A DNA stretch of 63,503 nt from Bacteroidales bacterium (GCA_007118495.1 SKRM01000019.1:1-63503); one strand, 5' to 3'; shown: positions 6,590 through 15,629, numbered from the stretch's first letter. Notes: generated from the sequence alone by a model not told the origin. Numbers and translations are program-made.

Positions 6590-8456
6590 AGTCTGCGGAC
6601 TGAAAGACCCTGACAATATGCGGGCGGTAGGCATGCTCAGGCCTGATATGATGGGGTTCATATTTCACAGACCTTCACCAAGAGATGTAACTGATACTAT
6701 CGGTGATCTGCCACTGTTAGATATTCCGGCTTCTGTCACCCGGGTTGCTGTGGTGGTTGACCAAAGCCTGGAGTTTTGTCTTGGAATAGTTGAGAGATTT
6801 GGTTTTGGCGCCATACAACTGCACGGGTACCAGACACCTGAATTTTGCCGGACCCTGCGTAAGCATTGCCTGGTGATAAAGGCATTTGCTTTAAGAAATG
6901 CATTGCCGGTCGATGTTGCCGATTATGAAGGCTGCTGTGATTATTTTCTTTTTGACACAGCTGGTACTGCTGCCGGTGGCAGCGGTATGACTTTTAACCA
7001 CGCTGTCCTCTACAATTATCGTGGCCATACGCCCTTTCTTGTGGCCGGAGGTTTGGATCATGATACTTCGCTTAATATTCTGGATCTTCCCATACCTTAT
7101 ATGGCCGGTGTTGACCTGAACAGTCGTTATGAAATTACACCTGGCATAAAAGATCCGGATAGGGTTAACCGTACCATAACAAGTATTCGCCAGCCCCGGC
7201 CGCATAAACAAGGCAACCCTTTAAAAAACCTTCGCCTACAGAGGGTAAACCAATTGCCCCATCCTGATGAAAATGGGTATTATGGCGAATTTGGCGGTGC
7301 ATTTATTCCCGAACTATTGCAGGCAAATGTGGATGAACTGAAATCGGTATATAAACAATATATAAACGAAGAGGGGTTTAAAAATGCATTTGGGCAACTC
7401 CTGAATGATTATGTGGGCAGGCCAACCCCGCTTTATTATGCTTTAAGGCTATCTGAATTGTTTGGATGCCGTATTTACTTGAAACGTGAAGATTTGTGTC
7501 ATACAGGGGCACATAAGTTGAATAATGTGGTTGGGCAGGCTCTTTTGGCACAAAAGATGAATAAAAAACAAATTGTGGCTGAGACCGGAGCCGGGCAACA
7601 CGGCGTGGCTACGGCAACAGTATGTGCCATGCTTGGATTACCCTGCCGTGTTTTTATGGGAGAAAAAGATACCCGCAGACAAAAAGTCAATGTGTTGCGA
7701 ATGAAAATGCTTGGTGCTGAAGTTATACCTGTAACTTCTGGCAGCCAGACATTAAAAGATGCCACCAATGAGGCCATTCGGTATTGGATCAACCATCCTG
7801 ATGATACATATTACCTGATTGGGTCATCCATTGGTCCGCATCCATACCCGGATATGGTTGCCCGCTTTCAGTCGGTTATCAGCCATGAAATAAAATGGCA
7901 ACTAGCTGAAAAGGAGGGGAGGCAAGACCCTGATTATGTCCTGGCATGCGTTGGGGGGGGAAGCAATGCAGCTGGTGCGTTTTTTCATTTTATCGATAAC
8001 GGCTTTACCCGCCTGGTTGGTGCTGAAGCAGCTGGCAAAGGTGTCAATTCGGGACATACGGCTGCTACCATCTCTGTGGGTAGCCAGGGTGTGCTTCACG
8101 GAACCAAAACATTACTCATGCAAAATGCAGATGGACAGATTGTTGAGGCACACTCTATATCGGCAGGCCTTGATTATCCAGGCATTGGCCCGATGCACGC
8201 ATGGCTGCACCATACAAGCAGGGCCGGTTTTTTGGCCATAACTGACACTGAGGCCATGGAAGCTGCCCGCATGTTAAGCTTGACAGAAGGAATCATTCCT
8301 GCCATTGAATCAGCCCATGCCCTGGCATTGCTAAATAAGCTGTCGCTTAAAGAGACTGATGTGGTGGTTGTAAATTTGTCGGGAAGGGGAGACAAAGATA
8401 TGGAGACCTACAGTGAATACTACCCCCACTATGAAGAGAACAAACAAAAACAATAA
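6564..8456 (+). CDS. trpFB: TrpF-TrpB fusion: phosphoribosylanthranilate isomerase / tryptophan synthase beta
   Basis: A single 630-residue frame carries two enzymes. Residues about 8-205 are TrpF (PRA isomerase): KVCGLKDPDNM with the catalytic Cys, VAVVVDQS, AIQLHGYQTPEF, FDTAG, VAGGLDHDT and PGIKDPDRV. After a basic linker (about 206-230), residues about 231-630 are TrpB: ENGYYGEFGGAFIPELL, HTGAHKLNN with the PLP lysine, ETGAGQHGVATATV, VGGGSNAAG and HALALLNKL. I place the start at ATG 6564 rather than the TTG two codons upstream because it gives the usual short TrpF N-terminus. There is no stop or frameshift between the domains, so the fusion is real in this assembly. TrpB channels indole from TrpA, encoded 3 nt downstream. 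Confidence 0.95.
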   Translation: MRVQKKIIKVCGLKDPDNMRAVGMLRPDMMGFIFHRPSPRDVTDTIGDLPLLDIPASVTRVAVVVDQSLEFCLGIVERFGFGAIQLHGYQTPEFCRTLRKHCLVIKAFALRNALPVDVADYEGCCDYFLFDTAGTAAGGSGMTFNHAVLYNYRGHTPFLVAGGLDHDTSLNILDLPIPYMAGVDLNSRYEITPGIKDPDRVNRTITSIRQPRPHKQGNPLKNLRLQRVNQLPHPDENGYYGEFGGAFIPELLQANVDELKSVYKQYINEEGFKNAFGQLLNDYVGRPTPLYYALRLSELFGCRIYLKREDLCHTGAHKLNNVVGQALLAQKMNKKQIVAETGAGQHGVATATVCAMLGLPCRVFMGEKDTRRQKVNVLRMKMLGAEVIPVTSGSQTLKDATNEAIRYWINHPDDTYYLIGSSIGPHPYPDMVARFQSVISHEIKWQLAEKEGRQDPDYVLACVGGGSNAAGAFFHFIDNGFTRLVGAEAAGKGVNSGHTAATISVGSQGVLHGTKTLLMQNADGQIVEAHSISAGLDYPGIGPMHAWLHHTSRAGFLAITDTEAMEAARMLSLTEGIIPAIESAHALALLNKLSLKETDVVVVNLSGRGDKDMETYSEYYPHYEENKQKQ

Positions 8457-8459
8457 GCC

Positions 8460-9344
8460 ATGAGTACCAAACCGAATGATTCGTTGCTTGAACTTCTTCA
8501 TGATAGCCGGGAGGAAAAGCTGTTGTCTGTATATATTACGGCGGGCTTTCCCTGTCTCGAAGATACCATGCCTGACATGAAGACGCTGGCCCGTTCAGGG
8601 GTTGATTTTCTGGAAATCGGCATGCCGTTTTCAGACCCTCTTGCCGATGGACCCGTTATACAGCAGTCAAGTACAATAGCCCTGCAAAATGGGATGAGCC
8701 TGGGTGTGCTTTTTGAACAACTTTCTGCTTTCAATGGTATAATGCCTGCACCTTCACTGTTGATGGGCTACCTGAATCCGGTGCTGTGTTTTGGTCTTGA
8801 AGCTTTTTGTCAAAAAGCGCGGGCAGTGGGGATTTCAGGGGTGATCCTTCCAGATTTGCCCATGCGGGAGTACCTTGAATCATACCGCAAGGTTTTTCAA
8901 AAGCACAGATTACATTTTATTTTTCTGGTCACCCCCACAACCCCCGAAAGCCGCATCAGGCAGATTGATGAGGTGAGCACTGCCTTTATTTATGTTGTAG
9001 GGTCTTCTTCAACCACCGGAAACCAACATAGCGACCATGGCAGAGAAACCTATCTTAAGCGCCTTCTGGATATGAATCTGAAAACGCCATTGGTGGTTGG
9101 ATTTGGGATCAGCAATGCGACCAGCCTGCAACAGGCCTGGAGGTATGCAAAAGGAGCCATTACAGGAACTGCGTACATCGGGCGCCGCATGAAAGGCCAG
9201 AGCCCTGATAAGGCAGTCAGTGAGCTATTCCATCAGCTTGGCCTAAAGCCTCGCAGCACCTCCGATCGCCAGGCTCAAACCCCGGAGGCAGAAACAACAG
9301 TTGAAGCCTTCAAACCATTAACTTCAAAACTCTATATCCCATGA
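8460..9344 (+). CDS. trpA: Tryptophan synthase alpha subunit
   Basis: The 294-residue TIM barrel cleaves indole-3-glycerol phosphate to indole and glyceraldehyde 3-phosphate. Seen: VDFLEIGMPFSDPLADGPVIQ with the catalytic Glu and Asp, LLMGYLNPVLCFG, GVILPDLPMREY, FIFLVTPTTPESRI, FIYVVGSSSTTG and LVVGFGISNATSL. Compared with typical TrpA (about 260 residues) it has a C-terminal tail of roughly 30 polar residues (PRSTSDRQAQTPEAETTVEA), of unknown role. The stop overlaps the following DAHP synthase start by 4 nt. Confidence 0.95.
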   Translation: MSTKPNDSLLELLHDSREEKLLSVYITAGFPCLEDTMPDMKTLARSGVDFLEIGMPFSDPLADGPVIQQSSTIALQNGMSLGVLFEQLSAFNGIMPAPSLLMGYLNPVLCFGLEAFCQKARAVGISGVILPDLPMREYLESYRKVFQKHRLHFIFLVTPTTPESRIRQIDEVSTAFIYVVGSSSTTGNQHSDHGRETYLKRLLDMNLKTPLVVGFGISNATSLQQAWRYAKGAITGTAYIGRRMKGQSPDKAVSELFHQLGLKPRSTSDRQAQTPEAETTVEAFKPLTSKLYIP

Positions 9345-10369
9345 TCATACAAACCACACCGCATTGTTCAATGCCCGAAATGGAGCAAATATTGCAAGAG
9401 ATCAACAAACTGGGCTACAAACCTGCCCGGGTTGAAACCCAATATGGTTCATATATTGTATGTGTTGGCACAGCTGAATTTGATATCCGACTGCTAGGCA
9501 ACCTTTCTGGTGTCAGAGACATTCATATGGTAAGAGACCAGAGCAAACTGGTGTCAAGACAGTGGAAGGTTAAGTCATCTGAAATTAGCCTCGGCCCTGA
9601 CATGGTAATTTCAAGGAATGATCTGACCCTGGCCATGGGCCCCTGTTCGATAGAAAATGAAGAGCAGGTCGAAGATATGGTTGCATTTTTGAAGAGCCAG
9701 GGTGTCAGGCTTATGCGTGGGGGGGTATTCAAACCCCGCAGCTCGCCATATTCATTCAGGGGGCTTGGCCTGGAAGGACTAAAGATGTTTTATAACAAAT
9801 GCAATGAGGCTGGAATATTTGTGGTTACTGAGGTGATGCAGGTGTCGCAGGTGGCTGAGATGTATGATTATGTTGATGTTTTTCAAGTAGGTACCCGCAA
9901 CGCCCAAAACTTTAATCTGCTTGATGAATTGGGAAAGGTCGACAAGCCAGTTCTGCTAAAGCGGGGGATGTCTTCAACCCTTGATGAATTGCTGGCTTCA
10001 GCTGAATATATTTTTTCAAACGGCAATGAAAAGATCATTCTATGTGAGCGAGGCGTCCGTACATTTGAAAGGGCATACCGCAACACCCTTGATCTGAACG
10101 CCATTCCTTATCTGAAAGAAAAAAGCCACCTGCCTGTTTTTAGCGATCCTTCTCATGGTATTGGCTTAAGGGCATTTGTTGAAACCATGTCATTGGCTTC
10201 GTTAATGGCGGGTGCAGACGGACTAATTATGGAGATACACCGCCAGCCTGAAAGGGCCATGTCAGATGGACAGCAATCATTGAATTTTGACGAAGCCCGT
10301 CGATGCATCCGAAAAATCAGAGAAACCGTAAAATTCAGAAAAGAGTTGGCGCTTCTTGAAGACTTATAG
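9341..10369 (+). CDS. aroF: 3-deoxy-7-phosphoheptulonate (DAHP) synthase, type I-beta with N-terminal regulatory domain
   Basis: The 342-residue enzyme condenses phosphoenolpyruvate with erythrose 4-phosphate, the entry step of the shikimate pathway. Residues 1 to about 75 form a ferredoxin-like (FL) domain like that of Thermotoga DAHP synthase, where it mediates aromatic amino acid inhibition. The barrel shows MGPCSIENEEQVE, RGGVFKPRSSPYSFRG, VFQVGTRNAQNF, PVLLKRGMSS, ILCERGVRTFE, PVFSDPSHGIG and DGLIMEIHRQPERAMSDGQQSL. As the last gene of the trp operon it would be co-regulated by tryptophan through the attenuator, so chorismate supply rises with Trp demand. The gene symbol follows common usage for this family. 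Confidence 0.92.
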   Translation: MIIQTTPHCSMPEMEQILQEINKLGYKPARVETQYGSYIVCVGTAEFDIRLLGNLSGVRDIHMVRDQSKLVSRQWKVKSSEISLGPDMVISRNDLTLAMGPCSIENEEQVEDMVAFLKSQGVRLMRGGVFKPRSSPYSFRGLGLEGLKMFYNKCNEAGIFVVTEVMQVSQVAEMYDYVDVFQVGTRNAQNFNLLDELGKVDKPVLLKRGMSSTLDELLASAEYIFSNGNEKIILCERGVRTFERAYRNTLDLNAIPYLKEKSHLPVFSDPSHGIGLRAFVETMSLASLMAGADGLIMEIHRQPERAMSDGQQSLNFDEARRCIRKIRETVKFRKELALLEDL

Positions 10370-10374
10370 ACCGA

Positions 10375-10407
10375 TTTGGTTTGATGGAGGTCTTTATTTT
10401 ATATTTG
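10375..10407 (+). promoter_or_regulatory. Promoter of the HD-domain gene
   Basis: TTTG (10375-10378), 21 bp, then a perfect -7 box TATATTTG (10400-10407). Transcription would start near 10413, so an ATG at 10409 cannot be the start codon; this decides for ATG 10475 (or 10481). Confidence 0.6.
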
Positions 10408-10474
10408 CATGAGCCTTTGGCAAAATGTTGGGATATTACCTTCAGCTAAACAGAAGAACCAGAGATGTAAAACG

Positions 10475-11038
10475 ATGACTATGAAAAGAACAGAAGCACT
10501 CGATCTGCTTAAATCGTATGTGAAAAATGAGAAAATGATCGCTCACAGTCTGGCTTCTGAAGCCGTGCTAAGGGCTTTGGCAGAACGTCTGGGTGAAGAT
10601 CCTGACCATTGGGGACTGGCTGGCTTGCTGCATGATATTGATGTGGAGATCACCAATGCAGATCCGAGGATACATGCCATGGAGGGAGCAAAAATTTTAG
10701 AACAGAAGGGGATTTCTCCGGATATTGTTGAGGCGGTTATGCTCCACAATGAAGACGCTGCCCACGATCAGGAAAGGCATAAGCCCCTGCATCATGCATT
10801 ATCGGCGGGTGAAACCATCACAGGTTTGATCACTGCCACTGCACTGGTCTATCCCGACAAAAAAGTGGCCAGCGTGAAACCAAAATCGGTTACAAAACGT
10901 ATGAAAGAAAAGGCTTTTGCAGCTTCTGTCAACAGAGAGGCCATCATGGAATGTGAAAAGCTGGGTATTGGGCTACATGAATTTGTTGAGCTATCACTCA
11001 ACGCCATGAAAAAGGTGGGGTCTGAGATTGGGCTGTAA
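10475..11038 (+). CDS. HD-domain (HDIG-type) phosphohydrolase-like protein
   Basis: About 187 residues from ATG 10475 (MTMKRTEALDLL); a second in-frame ATG two codons on (10481) is equally possible. The N-terminal half shows an HD metal-binding core: HSLASEAVLRALAERLGED, then GLLHDIDVE, and later HNED, in the order H...HD...H expected of small cytosolic HDIG proteins. The family hydrolyses phosphate esters of nucleotides or unknown metabolites; the substrate cannot be inferred here. It is transcribed from its own promoter and ends 7 bp before the convergent S41 protease gene. Confidence 0.8.
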   Translation: MTMKRTEALDLLKSYVKNEKMIAHSLASEAVLRALAERLGEDPDHWGLAGLLHDIDVEITNADPRIHAMEGAKILEQKGISPDIVEAVMLHNEDAAHDQERHKPLHHALSAGETITGLITATALVYPDKKVASVKPKSVTKRMKEKAFAASVNREAIMECEKLGIGLHEFVELSLNAMKKVGSEIGL

Positions 11039-11045
11039 CCCAATA

Positions 11046-12713
11046 CTAAAGGTCTTCACCTTGCCTCAGAAGCGAAAGCATCATGCCGTCACGCAGGGCT
11101 TCAATGGCCTTGTCAAGGGTCAGGTCTCTGGTATGCAAGACAGGGTAAAATGCATGGGCGCCAAACATATTTCGGCCAATATAGGCTTTCAAATGGGTTC
11201 TGATCATGGCTTCGCATTCAGGATTCATTTGCCTGGGAAGCTGCAGGCCCTGGTCCTGAACAAACTGCAGGAAGTCACGGAAGATCACATTGTTCAAGGT
11301 GAAGTTCTGTACAAAACCTGCTGCATCGCCAAATCGGGTAAGGTTGCTTCGCTGCCTGTCTACATAGTCAAAGGCGTAAAGATAGATGAAGCCTCTGTTT
11401 GACACCTGGTTAAAGAAAGCGGTTTGACCAACTGTTTCAAGGGGCACAAAAATATCCGGCATGATTCCTCCTCCGCCGTATACAATTCTGCCGGCTGGTG
11501 TTTCAAACCTGAGTGAATCATCAAATTTGATGCTGTCAGGACTGACAAGTTCACCGCTGTGAAATCTTTCAATAAGGTCATTATAATAGGCATCCAGGCC
11601 TTCATCATATGGTTTTTGTATGCTTCTGCCGGTTGGGGTATAATACCTGGCTACTGTGAGACGGAGTGCCGATCCATCACTTAGCTGCACTTGTTCCTGA
11701 ACCAGTCCCTTGCCAAATGATCTCCGACCTACCACAAGACCTCTGTCGTTATCCTGAACTGCACCTGCAATGATTTCGCTGGCTGAGGCAGACCATTCAT
11801 CAATAAGAACTACCAGTGGTTGTGACTCAAAAATTCCATTGCGCATGGAGCGTGCGAAAGTACGTGGTCTCTTGCGACCATCGGTATAGACAATAAGCTG
11901 ACGAGGTTCAAGTAATTCGTCAGCAATATGGATGGCTGCATCCAAAAAGCCCCCTCCGTTTCCGCGCAGGTCAAGGATTAGCTTTTCCATCCCCTGTTGC
12001 TGAAGCTTGTCAATGGCCTGGAGAAACTCCTGGTGGCTGGTGGCAGAAAAACGGCTCAACTTGATATATCCGGTTTCATCATCAGTCATGTAGGCAATAT
12101 CCAGGCTGTAGGAGGGTATCTGGTCGCGGGTGAGTGTAAAACTGAGCAAATCGGGCACACCCAGTCTGTATACCTTTATGTCAACAACGGTGCCTTTTTT
12201 GCCAAGCAACATAGACACTACATCATCGGTTGATTTGTTTACCCCGGCAATCAGGGTATCTCCAACCTGCGTAATTCGGTCGCCAGGCATAATGCCTGCC
12301 CTTTCACTGGGCCCTCCGGGAATGGGCTGAATCACCACCAGGGTGTCTTTCACCATGTTAAACTCAATGCCTATTCCTTCAAAGCTTCCCATAAGGGGGT
12401 CTGTAAGCCTGCGGAAATCTCTTGCAGGTATATAAGATGAATGTGGGTCGAGGTTGTCAAGCAGGCTGCGGATGGTCTCTTCAGTAAGGTATTCTCTTGA
12501 CACACTATCCACATATGAATCATAGACATAATTGATTACATCCCTGACCTTGTCATAACGCTCCATCCCGATTGAAAAAAACCGTCCCTCTGGCTGCCCG
12601 CTGCCAGGTGGTCTGAGGTGAAGGCCAAGGACAAAGCCGGTTATGAGCACCAATGAAAGTACTATGGGAAGATATACTTTAGAAAGGGTGTATTTTTTTT
12701 GCTTGTTTTCCAT
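11046..12713 (-). CDS. S41 family C-terminal processing peptidase
   Basis: The 555-residue protein begins at ATG 12713 (MENKQKKYTLSKVYL), which puts an uncleaved signal anchor (IVLSLVLITGFVLGL) at the N-terminus; it should face the periplasm. A PDZ domain (about 100-180: GSFEGIGIEFN, RAGIMPGDRITQVG) precedes the S41 catalytic domain with LRGNGGGFLDAA, the Ser nucleophile in WSASASEIIAGA and the Lys in RRSFGKGLVQEQ. The family trims C-termini of periplasmic or membrane proteins by a Ser-Lys dyad. A long C-terminal domain of about 170 residues follows, as in Bacteroidota CtpA-like proteases. It is the last gene of the reverse-strand panC-panD-ybhN-rfaE2 block, 103 nt after rfaE2. Confidence 0.93.
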   Translation of the reverse strand: MENKQKKYTLSKVYLPIVLSLVLITGFVLGLHLRPPGSGQPEGRFFSIGMERYDKVRDVINYVYDSYVDSVSREYLTEETIRSLLDNLDPHSSYIPARDFRRLTDPLMGSFEGIGIEFNMVKDTLVVIQPIPGGPSERAGIMPGDRITQVGDTLIAGVNKSTDDVVSMLLGKKGTVVDIKVYRLGVPDLLSFTLTRDQIPSYSLDIAYMTDDETGYIKLSRFSATSHQEFLQAIDKLQQQGMEKLILDLRGNGGGFLDAAIHIADELLEPRQLIVYTDGRKRPRTFARSMRNGIFESQPLVVLIDEWSASASEIIAGAVQDNDRGLVVGRRSFGKGLVQEQVQLSDGSALRLTVARYYTPTGRSIQKPYDEGLDAYYNDLIERFHSGELVSPDSIKFDDSLRFETPAGRIVYGGGGIMPDIFVPLETVGQTAFFNQVSNRGFIYLYAFDYVDRQRSNLTRFGDAAGFVQNFTLNNVIFRDFLQFVQDQGLQLPRQMNPECEAMIRTHLKAYIGRNMFGAHAFYPVLHTRDLTLDKAIEALRDGMMLSLLRQGEDL

Positions 12714-12816
12714 ATGCTGAAATAGACTATTGCGGGCAGAAACCACAATTATTGAACCAAATATGCTAAATTAGTGATAAATGGAGGGGTGAAACGTTAT
12801 TTTTTCTTAAAAACCC

Positions 12817-13332
12817 CTATTGGTGGCGGAACTTTTTGAGTTTGCTGATCAGGGAGGTGGTCGAATAACCTGGTAGTAGCGGAATGCTTATGACCCGGCC
12901 ACCATATTTTTTCACCTCTCCGGATCCCACTATATCATTTTCAGAATAATCACCTCCCTTTACAAGGTAATCTGGTTTGACAAGGCGGATCAGGTTGAGG
13001 GGGGTGTCTTCACTGAATAGAACAACTGCGCTGACAAACCCCAGGCATGCAAGTACAAAGGCTCTGTCTTGCTCGCTGTTAACAGGGCGATCCAGGCCTT
13101 TTAATCTTTTTACTGACTCATCAGTATTCAGCGCGACCAGTAAAACATGGCCAAGATCGGCAGCTTTTGCCAGGTAGTCTGTGTGCCCCCTGTGCAGGAT
13201 GTCAAAGCAACCATTGGTGAACACCAATGTCTGATCTGATGCATGCCATTGCTTAAGCAATGGCTGCAGTTTTTCCCGGTCATGCAAATGGAATATTTTG
13301 TTCTCAATGTGCTGATGTTCTCTGGTTTCCAT
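12817..13332 (-). CDS. rfaE2: D-glycero-beta-D-manno-heptose 1-phosphate adenylyltransferase (RfaE domain II)
   Basis: The 171-residue nucleotidyltransferase transfers AMP to heptose 1-phosphate in ADP-heptose synthesis for LPS inner core. Seen: LVFTNGCFDILHRGHTDYL with the GCFD-x-x-H-x-GH nucleotidyltransferase motif, VALNTDESVKRLKG, RPVNSEQDRAFVLACLGFV, KPDYLVKGGDY and a C-terminal ISIPLLPGYSTTSLISKL, matching the second domain of bifunctional HldE. The kinase domain (domain I) is not encoded next to it. It lies 29 nt downstream of the YbhN-like gene. Confidence 0.9.
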   Translation of the reverse strand: METREHQHIENKIFHLHDREKLQPLLKQWHASDQTLVFTNGCFDILHRGHTDYLAKAADLGHVLLVALNTDESVKRLKGLDRPVNSEQDRAFVLACLGFVSAVVLFSEDTPLNLIRLVKPDYLVKGGDYSENDIVGSGEVKKYGGRVISIPLLPGYSTTSLISKLKKFRHQ

Positions 13333-13361
13333 GTGTTTAAAATCTTAAGAACGCAGTGATC

Positions 13362-14375
13362 TTATGACCGGAGCCTTGATTTGTTCTGCAGGGATAAAAT
13401 AATCCACGAAGCAGTCCCTCCTATGATGTTTACAATGATCTGTGTTGCGTGCGTGATATATGCATAGGAAGTAGCCGGTTCAGATGCAATACTGTAAAGC
13501 TCAGTAAGGGTAATAATGGTTAGGAAGTGGTAAGTTCCGATGCCTCCGGGTACCGGTGCCAGTATGCCCAGGCTGCCAACCGCCAATAAGGTCAGACCGG
13601 CAAACAGACCAAGGTGTGATGTTGCCTGGAGGGCAAAAAAGCACAGGTAAACAGTCATGAAATAAAGCCCCCAGATTAAGAACGTATACAAAACGAACCA
13701 GGCTTTTCCCCTCAGGTGCCTGATGGTCTTGACCCCATCGATAAACCCCCTGAGCTGCCTTTTTATTTTGTAAAAAAAACTGTTTTCGAGGGGGTTGCGC
13801 AACTTATTTCTGACAAAAAACAGAATGGCCAGACCGATTGCCAGCATACCCAGACCTATTGCAAGCAAGGGGATCCAGTTTTCCAGTCCCCTCGATACCA
13901 TGGGCTGCCAGAATAGTTTGTCCAGAAAGTTCTTCAAAAAACCGAATTGGCTGATGATGGTTATAAAGACAATGGCAAAAAGGCTGAATACGTCAAACAC
14001 CCTTTCAGCTACAACTGTTCCTGCCAATGCGTTAAATGGGGTTGCTGTCGACTTGCTCAGCGTGACGCATCGGGTTATCTCGCCCATGCGTGGAATGGCC
14101 AGGTTGGCCAGATAACCTGTCATGACAGCATAAAAGGTTTGGCGGGAGCTTGTGCGATATCCCATGGTGCGAATCAGCATATTCCACCTTACTGCCCTGA
14201 GAAAATGGCTACAAAAGGCGCAAAGCATGGCCAGGAATATTAACCTGTAGTCAGCAGACCTGAATTCGCTCATGATCTGCTCTATGTCCTGTCCGCGGGT
14301 AATGAGCCACAGCAGAAGCAGCCCAAGGCCCAAAGAAAAAGCCACCCTTACATATCGTCTCAGGCGATGGTTCAC
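13362..14375 (-). CDS. YbhN/UPF0104 (lysylphosphatidylglycerol synthase TM region-like) membrane protein
   Basis: The 337-residue integral membrane protein has about eight hydrophobic segments, starting LGLGLLLLWLI, then FLAMLCAFCSHFLRAVRW, and later ending GGTASWIILSL. The stretches SHFLRAVRWNMLI, GYLANLAIPRMGEITRC, VVAERVFDVFSLF and LAPVPGGIGTYHFLT are hallmarks of the YbhN/UPF0104 family. Relatives include the flippase part of MprF; other members are thought to move lipids or lipid-linked sugars, but this protein has no soluble synthase domain. It sits 9 nt after panD and before an LPS heptose gene, compatible with an envelope role. The precise substrate is unknown. Confidence 0.85.
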   Translation of the reverse strand: MNHRLRRYVRVAFSLGLGLLLLWLITRGQDIEQIMSEFRSADYRLIFLAMLCAFCSHFLRAVRWNMLIRTMGYRTSSRQTFYAVMTGYLANLAIPRMGEITRCVTLSKSTATPFNALAGTVVAERVFDVFSLFAIVFITIISQFGFLKNFLDKLFWQPMVSRGLENWIPLLAIGLGMLAIGLAILFFVRNKLRNPLENSFFYKIKRQLRGFIDGVKTIRHLRGKAWFVLYTFLIWGLYFMTVYLCFFALQATSHLGLFAGLTLLAVGSLGILAPVPGGIGTYHFLTIITLTELYSIASEPATSYAYITHATQIIVNIIGGTASWIILSLQNKSRLRS

Positions 14376-14384
14376 AGGATGTGA

Positions 14385-14729
14385 TCAGATTTTGTTATTA
14401 TCGTCAGGAAATATTATTGTCGGTACATGGGTTTTGGCCTCATCAGGTGTCATTTGTGCATAGGCCAAAATGATAACCAGATCGCCAGGCTGTACTTTAC
14501 GGGCGGCAGGGCCATTGAGGCAGATCTTTCCACTTCTCCTTTCGCCCTTGATGACATAGGTTTCAATCCGCTCCCCATTATTGATGTTTACAACCTGCAC
14601 CTTTTCATTCTCCAGAATATTACTTGCATCCATGAGGTCTTCATCAATGGTAATGCTTCCTATGTAGTGCAGGTCGGCCTGGGTGACTACCGCCCTGTGT
14701 ATTTTGGCTTTTAAAAGTTCAATCAGCAT
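14385..14729 (-). CDS. panD: Aspartate 1-decarboxylase (pyruvoyl-dependent)
   Basis: The 114-residue proenzyme makes beta-alanine for pantothenate. The self-cleavage site is visible as YIG-S at residues 22-25, where Ser25 becomes the pyruvoyl group. Other family blocks: [45 protein letters not shown] and [12 protein letters not shown]. Length matches the family. It follows panC by 54 nt on the same strand, so both pathway branches meeting at pantothenate are co-transcribed. Confidence 0.97.
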   Translation of the reverse strand: MLIELLKAKIHRAVVTQADLHYIGSITIDEDLMDASNILENEKVQVVNINNGERIETYVIKGERRSGKICLNGPAARKVQPGDLVIILAYAQMTPDEAKTHVPTIIFPDDNNKI

Positions 14730-14783
14730 GTTGCCGTTGTGTTTTTGATGAATAGACGTTACGATGTCCGGGCAGTTGCAAAA

Positions 14784-15629
14784 TTACGCATTTAATGACA
14801 GATTATCAATTAGCCTGATCTGTCCGGCAAAGACCGCGGTACAGGCAACTGCCGGAGCGTCTTTCTCCCCATCGTGCAGGGGTAGCAATGTTGAGGCATT
14901 TACAATCTCAAAATATTCAACATCTAATTCAGGCGATGCATTGATCTGTTTCATGAACGCACTGCTTATTTGTTCTGTTGAATGTGATCCGAACATTTCT
15001 CTGGCCCTGATCAACCCCTGGTATATGCGGGGGGCTTCTTTTCGTTGGGCCGGGCTAAGCCTGGCATTTCTGCTTGACAGGGCCAGCCCATCTGCTTCTC
15101 TGACGGTGCGACAACCAACAATCTGCACCGGAATATTTTCCATTCGAACCAATTCTCTGATGATTCTTAACTGCTGAAAGTCCTTTTCTCCAAAATAGGC
15201 ACGATGGGGAGAAATTAAATCAAAAAGCTTTTTGACTACGACGGCAACCCCGTTAAAGTGGCCAGGCCTGAATCTGCCCTCCATGACCTTGTCAAGCTGA
15301 CCAAAATCATATATTGTGGTTTCTTTTTCGGGGTACATTTCATTTTCGTCCGGACAAAATACGGCATGACAAGGTGTTGCTTCAAGAAGAACCAGGTCTT
15401 GCTGCAGGGTCCTTGGGTATTTTTTCAGATCATCAGGGTTGTTGAACTGCATGGGATTTACAAAAATACTGCAAACCACCAGGTCATTTTCACAGCCAGC
15501 TTGTTCTACCAACTCAAGGTGTCCACGATGAAGTGCGCCCATGGTAGGTACAAAACCAATGATTTTGCCGGCTGATTTTTCCTGTTTAACCCAATTCGTT
15601 AATGAAAAGTTGGTCGTGAAAACCTTCAT
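14784..15629 (-). CDS. panC: Pantothenate synthetase
   Basis: The 281-residue enzyme joins pantoate and beta-alanine with ATP, through pantoyl adenylate. The adenylate-forming signature is seen in PTMGALHRGHLELV (HxGH type), followed by FVNPMQFNNPDDLKKYPR, GRFRPGHFNGVAVVVKKLF, YFGEKDFQQLRIIREL and the KMSKS-like LSSRNARLSPAQR. It is the first gene of the reverse-strand block and is divergent from the GT5-like gene at 15794, a common arrangement in Bacteroidota. A clear -7 box for this direction was not seen. Confidence 0.97.
   Translation of the reverse strand: MKVFTTNFSLTNWVKQEKSAGKIIGFVPTMGALHRGHLELVEQAGCENDLVVCSIFVNPMQFNNPDDLKKYPRTLQQDLVLLEATPCHAVFCPDENEMYPEKETTIYDFGQLDKVMEGRFRPGHFNGVAVVVKKLFDLISPHRAYFGEKDFQQLRIIRELVRMENIPVQIVGCRTVREADGLALSSRNARLSPAQRKEAPRIYQGLIRAREMFGSHSTEQISSAFMKQINASPELDVEYFEIVNASTLLPLHDGEKDAPAVACTAVFAGQIRLIDNLSLNA

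Noticed and set aside
10368-10400. Terminator after the DAHP synthase gene
   Set aside because: Only AGACC/GGTCT (5 bp) pair around a long loop with a broken T tract; too weak to annotate as a terminator.
10409-10474. Upstream ATG extension of the HD-domain gene
   Set aside because: The ATG lies 1 nt after the -7 box, before the expected transcription start, so it cannot be used.
13716-14243. Several forward ORFs antisense to the YbhN-like gene
   Set aside because: They have no promoter or family similarity and lie fully inside a well-supported reverse-strand membrane protein gene.
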